Made by a program: the position numbers and the translations under genes
Shown here: positions 6,755-13,571 of the stretch, in pieces
How the letters are laid out: each line of letters starts with the position of its first letter
Numbering within the stretch: position 1 is the first letter of the stretch
Notes under the pieces: generated by a model
Told to the model about the DNA's origin: nothing
What the model saw: only the letters and a program-made list of their open reading frames with translations
Database searches by the model: none
Assembly (NCBI GenBank): GCA_002435585.1
Contig: DJDY01000007.1
Location: forward strand, 1-16,247
DNA length: 16,247 nt
From: Lachnospira sp. UBA5912
GTDB lineage: Bacteria > Bacillota > Clostridia > Lachnospirales > Lachnospiraceae
Direction: 5' to 3'

Positions 6755-8692
6755 CTACACATCAAGTGTTGTAGCCACGCCCTTATGTTCACTGACAAAT
6801 GCACTTATCTCCCTGGTAAACCTGCTTCCATACTTCATAAGCTTATTCTGTCCCACACCAGATACCAACAACATGGTATCTGCATCAACCGGCAGCTTTT
6901 CACACATATCTATAAGAGTTTTATCATTGAATATAATATAAGGAGGCATTCCCTCTTCTCTTGCTATAACAAGCCTTAACGCCCTTAATCTCTCAAACAA
7001 TTCATAACCCGCAGCAGTGAGAGAATCTGTACTTTTCTTTCTTGCCCTTGAAGCTGATTGTTTTCCAGCTGTACTAGTATTGTTGTTTCCTGCAACAGCC
7101 CCTCCACCTGCCTGTCCCGCTTCATTAAGCAGTTCACTGGCATATGTTTTCTTAGCCTTCTTTATGTATACATGGGTATTCTCATCCCTTAAAGGACTTA
7201 TATCACCCATTTTTAACACACTATACTCGCCATCTGTCTGGATTACATAGCCATCATTTATCATCTTGTCGATAAGAAGTCTGAGCTCTGCCTCTTTTCT
7301 ATCAGACAGCTTTCCATATGACTTGTAGTTTAATGCCCCCACTTCTTTAAGTCTTGCCCTCTTTGCACCAAGCAGTGTTCCAAGAACAATACTTAAACCA
7401 AATCTTCCGTGGGTTTCTGCAAGACAGTTGATAACCCACTTTGCATCCGCTGTCATATCTATCTGTTCATATTCATTGTTGCAGTTGCCACAGTTACCAC
7501 AAGGCTCATATGTCTTTTCGCCAAAGTAAGAAAGAATGTAGTTACGAAGACATTCTGTTGTCTTACAATACATTTCCATAGTATGAAGCCTGTGTAAGTC
7601 ACGCTCCCGTATTACACTTCTGTCTTCATCTTCCACTCCCTCAAACTCCTTGCTGTCAAGAAGAAACTTATCTATAATGACATCCTGCGCTGAAAATAAC
7701 AGTATACACTGCGACTCACCGCCATCTCTTCCTGCTCGTCCTGCCTCCTGATAGTAATTTTCCATACTCTGTGGCATATTATAGTGAATAACATATCTTA
7801 CATTTGACTTATCTATTCCCATTCCAAACGCATTGGTCGCTATAACAACCTGCACACGGTCATATATAAAATCGTCCTGGTTTTTCTTTCTTGTTTCGTT
7901 ATCAAGACCTGCATGATACTTAGTGACACTTATACCCATTAAACCAAGCTCGTCATATAACTTGTCCACATTTTTTCTTGTAGCACAGTAGATAATCCCA
8001 CTCTCATCCATATGCTCTTTTATATACGCAGCTATGTATGCATCTTTTTTCTTTCCTGCCAGATGCTCTACACTATAATATAAGTTCTTTCTGTCAAAGC
8101 CTGTTACCACAACCCTTGGGTCTTTTAACTTTAATATACACTCTATGTCTGTCTTTACTTCATTTGTCGCAGTTGCCGTAAATGCACTCACAACGGGTCT
8201 TTCTGAAAGGCTGTCTATAAAGTCGACTATCTTTAAGTAGCTTGGTCTGAAGTCCTGTCCCCACTGCGATATACAATGTGCCTCATCAATAGTAACCATC
8301 GATATGTCTGCTCTTTGTGCAAATGTCATAAAGCTTGCAGTTTCAAGTCTTTCAGGTGCAACATATATTATCTTATACTTCCCATGCGCCGCATAATCAA
8401 GTGCCTTATACATCTGCTGCTCTGACAGGGTTGAATTAATATAAGCCGCATTTATACCGGCTTCATTAAGTGACTTAACCTGGTCCTGCATAAGCGATAT
8501 AAGCGGAGATATAACTATGGTTATACCTGACAGCAGCATAGCTGGAACCTGATAGCACACTGACTTTCCAGCTCCCGTTGGCATAATCGCAAGTGCATCT
8601 TCTCCCTGCAATATAGCCTCTATTATATCTGACTGCCCTTTTCTGAAACTGTCATATCCAAAGTACTGCTTTAATACCTGCCTGGCATCCAT
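6755..8692 (-). CDS. recQ: ATP-dependent DNA helicase RecQ
   Basis: This is a 3'-5' superfamily 2 DNA helicase of recombination and repair, 645 residues from ATG at 8692. The motifs are in order: motif 0 FGYDSFRKGQ, Walker A MPTGAGKS, DEAH-CISQWGQDFRPSY (motif II plus the RecQ aromatic loop), SAFTATAT (motif III), IIYCATRK (motif IV), and YYQEAGRAGRDG (motif VI). The zinc site is C381, C398, C401 and C404 (CLRNYI, then PCGNCGNC), followed by the winged-helix region. A Gly/Ala/Ser/Asn-rich linker leads to a C-terminal HRDC domain (about 555-640). Length and domain set are normal. An ATG at 8704 is also in frame, but GAGG with 6-nt spacing supports 8692. The gene looks monocistronic, with its own strong promoter and no functional link to its neighbours. 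Confidence 0.96.
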   Translation of the reverse strand: MDARQVLKQYFGYDSFRKGQSDIIEAILQGEDALAIMPTGAGKSVCYQVPAMLLSGITIVISPLISLMQDQVKSLNEAGINAAYINSTLSEQQMYKALDYAAHGKYKIIYVAPERLETASFMTFAQRADISMVTIDEAHCISQWGQDFRPSYLKIVDFIDSLSERPVVSAFTATATNEVKTDIECILKLKDPRVVVTGFDRKNLYYSVEHLAGKKKDAYIAAYIKEHMDESGIIYCATRKNVDKLYDELGLMGISVTKYHAGLDNETRKKNQDDFIYDRVQVVIATNAFGMGIDKSNVRYVIHYNMPQSMENYYQEAGRAGRDGGESQCILLFSAQDVIIDKFLLDSKEFEGVEDEDRSVIRERDLHRLHTMEMYCKTTECLRNYILSYFGEKTYEPCGNCGNCNNEYEQIDMTADAKWVINCLAETHGRFGLSIVLGTLLGAKRARLKEVGALNYKSYGKLSDRKEAELRLLIDKMINDGYVIQTDGEYSVLKMGDISPLRDENTHVYIKKAKKTYASELLNEAGQAGGGAVAGNNNTSTAGKQSASRARKKSTDSLTAAGYELFERLRALRLVIAREEGMPPYIIFNDKTLIDMCEKLPVDADTMLLVSGVGQNKLMKYGSRFTREISAFVSEHKGVATTLDV

Positions 8693-8749
8693 ATTAATCC
8701 TCATTTCTGCACGTGTTTATAGCACACAATTTATGCTTGTATTATGTTT

Positions 8750-8779
8750 ATTATACGCTGTGCATTTAAGCTGTGTCAA
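8750..8779 (-). promoter_or_regulatory. Consensus housekeeping promoter of recQ
   Basis: On the minus strand TTGACA (8779-8774) and TATAAT (8755-8750) are separated by 18 bp, and both boxes match the consensus exactly. Transcription would start near 8743, giving a leader of about 50 nt to the recQ ATG at 8692. A second TTGACAC lies 25 bp further upstream (8804-8798) but has no suitable -10 box. No LexA-type GAAC-N4-GTTC box was seen, so damage control is not indicated. Confidence 0.8.
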
Positions 8780-8805
8780 TTTGATAATATGATGTAAGTG
8801 TCAAA

Positions 8806-8848
8806 AGTAAAAAAGCCGTATCTGCTTGCAGAAAACGACTTTTTTACT
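8806..8848 (-). terminator. Hairpin terminator of the glycosidase-like gene
   Basis: AGTAAAAAAGCCGT and ACGACTTTTTTACT pair with one mismatch (or G-U), and an inner TCTGC/GCAGA stem closes the hairpin. On the minus strand the structure ends in CTTTTTTACTTTT, a suitable U-tract. It starts 62 nt after the glycosidase-like stop at 8910 and stands just before the recQ promoter, so it insulates the two genes. The A/T-rich outer stem could work in both directions, but no plus-strand gene is present here. Confidence 0.8.
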
Positions 8849-8909
8849 TGAAACATGCTAAAAAACAAAAACGGAATACAGCATTTTATGAAAGTTTAAT
8901 GTATTTATT

Positions 8910-11234
8910 CTAAAAAAACATCTTCGCCACCGCAATGAGCAGACTGCCATTGCCTGGAAGATATAACGGCAGGTCTTTTCGTGAATTCTGCCTGTTGTTT
9001 CCACTTACTACATATTCATTTTTAGGCGACTTTATAAGAAGCTGTGAAAGCGCCTCACTCTTAAGACCAAGCTTGTCTGCCGCCATTGCTATAACTGCAA
9101 AGTCCCAGCCCCAAAGTGTCGAATAATCCCACACCTCCATAACCTTATCAAGTGTTGCCCTGTATATATCCATATCAACAATATCCTTAGCACCATAACC
9201 ATCTAACATCCCATACACCTGCAGCATAAGTGGATGGTCGATAGCCTTATTAACATATGTGTCCGTACAGTTCTCTTGCGATATGTATAACCCACTGGCA
9301 ACAGGAAGTGGTGCTATTCTGTCTGCTACATTGTTCCACTTCTCTGAAAATGTTATATAGCCCAGCTTATCAGCCCACTCTGCCGCTACTTTCAGTCCAT
9401 ATCTAAAGTAAGCAAGCTCAAATACAGGGTTTCTTGTGTCATCTGGAAGATGTCTTTCCTGTACTGGTATAACTGGTGCTTCTATGTTAAATGTATCCGT
9501 ATCAATATCATATACAAGATAATCTTCCATGAATTCAGCCGTTTCTTTTACCAGAATCCAGTACCTCAGCATATATTTGTCCACTTTCTTCTTAAAATGC
9601 ACGTCATTATTATAACAATCCAGTACCATCTGTAGCATATTGATTATGTGAGGCTGCTGCCATATAAGAAGAGGCGCAATCTTTGACGGACAATCTTTTC
9701 CTGTATATGATACCATTTTCGTCCACCTTGCACCTTTATATCCATTTCTTGCTGCATTTTTTCTTGCCTCTGGAAGTATGCTTATATACCAGTCAAAGCT
9801 TTTTTCAAGAAGCTCTGGATGCCCCCACAAAGCAGCCCACGCCATATGCCAGTAATGCATTTCCAGATGTGCCTTTCCATACCAGCTGTTACATGTAAGC
9901 CCTGTTTCAGCTGGTGGTATATAACCACTGTCATTAACTATAAGAAGATACTGTGATAATATAACTCTTCTCATAAGTTCATCATTTTCATGGTAAAGGA
10001 ACTTTCCACTACTCCAGTAATTACGCCAGAATGTATGTACATTTTCTTTTACTTTTGAAAATGTATCTGTAGCATTAAACTTCTCATAATATTCTTTAAT
10101 ATCTTTACTGTTCATTATACTGCTATAAATATCAGACTTGTCAGATACGTTTGATAACTGCTTTTTATCTATACTATTATCAACAGCACCCTCATCATCT
10201 GCATCAGCCTTGTTATTATCTGCATTAGTCTTGTTATTATCTACGTACATATTACTTTGGACGTTATTATATATACTGTTATATATGCCATCTTCATCCT
10301 CAAACCCAACGCAAAGATAAAGGACATTGGTACTATTTGCTAAATTTATACGGTATCTGTGTTTTTCTACATTTTCCAACTGTCCGTTAGTCTTTATATT
10401 CACTGAATAATGGGTATTGTCTATTTGTATTTTTATTTGATATCTATTATTATACTTTTCACTTGTTATATATGTAATCTCATCATAATGCGCTTTGTCA
10501 TCTGACCAGTCTGACCCAGTTATATCACATGAAGCATACGGAAAATGTATATCCACACTAAGTCCTTTTTTCAAGAGCTCGGACTCCACCTTAAAAGCCA
10601 CAGTATCAGACTTATTATCACATATTGTTTCAACGCTTACCTTGTACCCACACGAAGCATAATTCACTATAAAATTACTTTTCAATACTCCAGTTGTTAT
10701 ATCAAGTATCTGGTTTATATCTGATAACATATCAGAAGTTATATATTCACCATCAACCGACATCGCAATCCTTGCAAGATTAAACTTATGAGGGTTCATT
10801 CGTACCCCGTCATAAGCAGCCTCATTTCCTTCATATTTCACACGCGGATATGACACCTTTCTTCCAAGAAAATCATATTCGGTCATACGCACATCATCCA
10901 TAGTGTAACTATATCTCGGATAAGTATGCCATGCCCACTCTGCCATAGTACACAGCGGTGTTTCCTCACCATACTCTTCATAAAGTGTCTGCATTCCCGT
11001 AACATCTGCCGTGAAACAGAACCTTCCATTACCGACTGTCAGTGGTGACTTTGCATCTGTTTTATTTAGAAGTGGATTATATTTTTTTACTACATTAATT
11101 CTGTTAATTGCATTATCATTATTCGTACTCTTATTAATATTTTCATCTATGCTTATATGCATCTTTTTATTTATAATTTTATCTATGCCTTTATCCATAT
11201 TTTCATTTACACTCTTATTTATATTTTTATTCAT
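8910..11234 (-). CDS. Six-hairpin (alpha/alpha)6-barrel glycosidase-like protein, cytoplasmic
   Basis: From ATG at 11234 the protein is 774 residues with no signal peptide. An Asn/Lys/Ile-rich low-complexity leader (about 50 residues) precedes SPLTVGNGRFCFTADVTGMQTL, which opens an N-terminal beta-sandwich-like domain. A second Asn/Asp/Ala-rich insert (about 330-375) separates this from a helical C-terminal domain. That domain has WYGKAHLEMHYWHMAWAALW (Glu458 is a possible catalytic acid), a helix-rich core and LWGWDFAVIAMAADKLG. The layout resembles the GH65/GH95/GH78 clan of barrel glycosidases, but no single family is recognised, and the substrate is unknown. Oligosaccharides from pectin are a fair guess from the neighbouring pectate lyase. 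The frame extends to a TTG at 11276. GTGAGG lies 9 nt before the ATG at 11234, with another in-frame ATG at 11240. The true start is uncertain because of the leader ORF upstream. Confidence 0.8.
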   Translation of the reverse strand: MNKNINKSVNENMDKGIDKIINKKMHISIDENINKSTNNDNAINRINVVKKYNPLLNKTDAKSPLTVGNGRFCFTADVTGMQTLYEEYGEETPLCTMAEWAWHTYPRYSYTMDDVRMTEYDFLGRKVSYPRVKYEGNEAAYDGVRMNPHKFNLARIAMSVDGEYITSDMLSDINQILDITTGVLKSNFIVNYASCGYKVSVETICDNKSDTVAFKVESELLKKGLSVDIHFPYASCDITGSDWSDDKAHYDEITYITSEKYNNRYQIKIQIDNTHYSVNIKTNGQLENVEKHRYRINLANSTNVLYLCVGFEDEDGIYNSIYNNVQSNMYVDNNKTNADNNKADADDEGAVDNSIDKKQLSNVSDKSDIYSSIMNSKDIKEYYEKFNATDTFSKVKENVHTFWRNYWSSGKFLYHENDELMRRVILSQYLLIVNDSGYIPPAETGLTCNSWYGKAHLEMHYWHMAWAALWGHPELLEKSFDWYISILPEARKNAARNGYKGARWTKMVSYTGKDCPSKIAPLLIWQQPHIINMLQMVLDCYNNDVHFKKKVDKYMLRYWILVKETAEFMEDYLVYDIDTDTFNIEAPVIPVQERHLPDDTRNPVFELAYFRYGLKVAAEWADKLGYITFSEKWNNVADRIAPLPVASGLYISQENCTDTYVNKAIDHPLMLQVYGMLDGYGAKDIVDMDIYRATLDKVMEVWDYSTLWGWDFAVIAMAADKLGLKSEALSQLLIKSPKNEYVVSGNNRQNSRKDLPLYLPGNGSLLIAVAKMFF
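10197..10238. repeat. In-frame 21-bp tandem repeat in the glycosidase-like gene
   Basis: Two adjacent 21-bp units (10197-10217 and 10218-10238) match at 19 of 21 positions, and a third partial copy begins at 10239. They encode NNKTNAD and NNKADAD in the polar insert between the two domains. The unit is seven codons, so copy-number change would keep the frame. Confidence 0.85.
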
Positions 11235-11276
11235 CTTCATATTCCTCACATATATAACATTGTTTTTATTAGTCAA

Positions 11277-11297
11277 TTAGTTAATTTTCCATAACAT
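11277..11297 (-). CDS. Six-codon leader ORF (MLWKIN), in frame with the glycosidase-like gene
   Basis: The best ribosome binding site in this 5' region, AGAAGGAG (11310-11303), is 5 nt before ATG at 11297. That ATG reads MLWKIN and then stops at TAA (11279-11277). The stop is followed directly, in the same frame, by the TTG that opens the long glycosidase-like reading frame. Either this is a short leader peptide that controls downstream initiation, or it is the ancestral start of the gene with a nonsense codon at position 7. The sequence cannot decide between these. Confidence 0.45.
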   Translation of the reverse strand: MLWKIN

Positions 11298-11333
11298 CTG
11301 TACTCCTTCTATTTAAGCCTTTTAGCACAGTAA

Positions 11334-11397
11334 TATCTCTTATTTATAAAATTATAACACTATCTGATAACCAATAACGCCAAAAGTATCTCTTATT
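11334..11397. promoter_or_regulatory. Candidate promoter and flanking direct repeats upstream of the glycosidase-like gene
   Basis: On the minus strand an extended -10 box TGTTATAAT lies at 11359-11351. No good -35 box stands 17 bp upstream, which is common for extended -10 or activated promoters. The 11-bp sequence TATCTCTTATT occurs exactly twice in the same orientation, at 11334-11344 and 11387-11397. The copies are 53 bp apart, about five helical turns, and lie on either side of the -10 box. They may be binding sites for one regulator. Confidence 0.4.
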
Positions 11398-11412
11398 AAT
11401 TACAAATAACAG

Positions 11413-11459
11413 AAAAAGAGCTTGTATATAACAGTTTCCCATTAATACAAACTCTTTTT
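11413..11459 (-). terminator. Hairpin terminator of the pectate lyase operon
   Basis: AAAAAGAGCTTGTAT (11413-11427) and ATACAAACTCTTTTT (11445-11459) pair at 14 of 15 positions around a 17-nt loop. On the minus strand the stem ends in CTCTTTTTCTGTT. It lies 64 nt after the stop of the PL10-like paralogue and before the candidate promoter of the glycosidase-like gene. The two units therefore appear to be transcribed separately. Confidence 0.75.
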
Positions 11460-11522
11460 AACTGCTTACTGTGGATTACTATGTTTCTTAACTATCCTAT
11501 GACATCTCGGACTTAATCATAT

Positions 11523-13532
11523 TTATTTTCTTATTAAGTCTGTTTTTTTAGACTTTTTTACTGCATACACACTTATGCCTGCTAATCCGCCCGATACTGC
11601 AAGTACAGCTGCTAATAAACCTACAGGTGCTTCATCGCCTGTCTTTGTATTATTATCTGATACCTCAGCATTTCCAGATTCTGATGGTGTCTGTGGTGTA
11701 TCCTGATTTTGTGAATTACCTGCACTATTATTTTCATTATCTGAACCACCATTATTATCAGGCACATCTGTTGAATCTGATGGGTCTGTTGGTACTTCAG
11801 GGAAACCATTAGCGAGATAACTCTTCCACTCATCATATCCTGTTGCAATAAGCTCATCTGCAAGATTATTATCATAGTAAGAAACTGTTGTTCTTGTTGA
11901 ATAAAGAATTAAATCCTTATTGTTAATCTTGCTATTTCCCACGCTGTTTCCATCAAGATTATAAAGGTCATATACATTTACATACTTCTGGTCTGCTCTT
12001 GTTGGGTCTACATCTGAATACAGTGGTCTGTAAGAATCTGAGGCTTCATCATATACATAATTAGATGCCCATGTTCCACTACCATCAACAAGATATACAT
12101 CAAAGCCATTATTCATAGATGTATCTTTTACAATTTCCTGCTCTTTATCAGCTATCTTAACATCCTTAATCCAGCTGTATGCACTTTCAACTGCATCCTT
12201 GATATCCTGTGAAGGATTGTGGATAGTCATAAGATAATCAATAACATCCTTTGTTGTATAAGAGCTGACAGATTCTCTTTCATATGTATGTCCCATAGTT
12301 ACATTTCCAGAGTTATCGTACTGTGAAGCCCATCCAGCCTTTTTATTGTTGTTGCTAATCTGTGATTTAATAATAAAATCATTACCCTTTTGCACTGCTG
12401 CCTTTATATCATCAACATTCATTGCTTTTCTTGCAAATACATAATCCTGATTGTTAAGTATTGCAATATCACTAAGAAGTGTAAGTACCTCAGTCATAGC
12501 CTTGTTACCGACTTCAATATTAGCATTAAAGCCACTGCCACTGCCTGGATTCATACTCCAGCCACCATTATCAAGCTGTGTTGAAAGAAGATACTTAATT
12601 CCTTTTACAAATGCATCCTGATACTTTGAATCCTCTGGCTTATTTGCTGTAATATACTTTGCCAGATACTTTAATTCTGCTGTTGTTGCACCATTATAAA
12701 TGCTTGAAACATCTTTCATGCTTCCAAGTCCTGTTTCCTTCTGTGACATCTCATAATTATCAGGAAGTACCTGGAATCCACCATCCTCATTCTGTAATGC
12801 TACGATAAGGTCTGCTACTGATGTTGTAACATCAAGTGTTCCCTCAAGTAATGCATCATAACGCATGCCATATCCTTTTGAAGATGTTTCATATGAAGGA
12901 ACATACTCTGTCTTCATAACTGGAACAGCAGCATAAAAGCTGTCTGACATCTTACCATCCTTGTACATATCTGCACCAAATATATTAAGTACATATGTAA
13001 CTGGAAGATACACAACATTATAATCTTCTGTTAAAAATGTATTATAATCTGCATATTTTTCTTTAACATTAATCTTTGATGGAATCTGCTCATCTGTTAA
13101 TGCGCCTGCTGTAACTTTTCCATTAATCTCAACATCTGATGAACCAACTTTAAGCTTAACTGTTGTGTTATTCATAGTGATAGTTATATTATCACCATCT
13201 TCCTTGTAATCAGCACCGATATATGCAAACATATTTTTCATAGGTGCCATAAGATTACTTGTTGTCTTAGCATCTGTTGCATCTCCTGTAGCTAATACAT
13301 TAACATTCTTATCAAGCCATACTCTTTCATAATCATCAATTAAAAATACCGGATCATCTGTATTAAACCATACTCGTCTTACAACCATATTAGAAAAATC
13401 ATAACTTCCTCTTGTTACAGTTGCTGCACTTACTGGTAAAACAGATACAGGTGCTGCCATAACTGTAAGCATTGTAGCAGCCATAATACCAATAGCAGCT
13501 TTTTTCATACCTTTTTTTATATCTCGTCTCAT
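11523..13532 (-). CDS. Surface-anchored PL10-like protein lacking the catalytic signature (probable non-catalytic paralogue)
   Basis: The protein is 669 residues from ATG at 13532 (GGAG, 6-nt spacing); an ATG at 13544 has a poor site. A signal peptide (basic start, then AAIGIMAATMLTVMAAPVSV, then VSAA) is followed by a copper-amine-oxidase-like domain (NITITMNNTTVKLKVGSSDV to VVYLPVTYVLNIFGAD). Next comes a helical toroid domain aligning with the upstream PL10 protein: QNEDGGF, NGATTAELKYLAKY, DNGGW, GWASQYD. Signature positions differ: VDNGAT is IYNGAT, TFNDNAM is EVGNKAM, GGRAFELPS is MGHTYERES, and the late GRD/ERR-GY block is absent. The C-terminus has a Thr/Pro/Ser/Asn/Asp linker, NTKTGD, a hydrophobic segment and a KKSKK tail, as in sortase substrates, but with NTKTG instead of LPxTG. 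It is probably a wall- or membrane-held pectin-binding protein. It is 39 bp after the PL10 gene in the same operon. Confidence 0.85.
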   Translation of the reverse strand: MRRDIKKGMKKAAIGIMAATMLTVMAAPVSVLPVSAATVTRGSYDFSNMVVRRVWFNTDDPVFLIDDYERVWLDKNVNVLATGDATDAKTTSNLMAPMKNMFAYIGADYKEDGDNITITMNNTTVKLKVGSSDVEINGKVTAGALTDEQIPSKINVKEKYADYNTFLTEDYNVVYLPVTYVLNIFGADMYKDGKMSDSFYAAVPVMKTEYVPSYETSSKGYGMRYDALLEGTLDVTTSVADLIVALQNEDGGFQVLPDNYEMSQKETGLGSMKDVSSIYNGATTAELKYLAKYITANKPEDSKYQDAFVKGIKYLLSTQLDNGGWSMNPGSGSGFNANIEVGNKAMTEVLTLLSDIAILNNQDYVFARKAMNVDDIKAAVQKGNDFIIKSQISNNNKKAGWASQYDNSGNVTMGHTYERESVSSYTTKDVIDYLMTIHNPSQDIKDAVESAYSWIKDVKIADKEQEIVKDTSMNNGFDVYLVDGSGTWASNYVYDEASDSYRPLYSDVDPTRADQKYVNVYDLYNLDGNSVGNSKINNKDLILYSTRTTVSYYDNNLADELIATGYDEWKSYLANGFPEVPTDPSDSTDVPDNNGGSDNENNSAGNSQNQDTPQTPSESGNAEVSDNNTKTGDEAPVGLLAAVLAVSGGLAGISVYAVKKSKKTDLIRK

Positions 13533-13571
13533 ATTTATCTCCATTCTTACACTGTTTTACTTTGTGACATT

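Noticed and set aside
8705..8909. Riboswitch or small RNA upstream of recQ
   Set aside because: The region is explained by a terminator, a consensus promoter and a short leader; no conserved riboswitch core was recognised.
9100..11234. Possible mobile element or horizontally transferred gene, because of the Asn-rich repeats
   Set aside because: No terminal repeats, transposase or target duplications were seen; the low-complexity segments are local and in frame.
11621..11875. Minus-strand frame of 84 codons, rich in Ile, Gln and His, within the PL10-like paralogue
   Set aside because: It is the frame-shifted reading of the repetitive Thr/Pro/Asn linker and has no supporting start.
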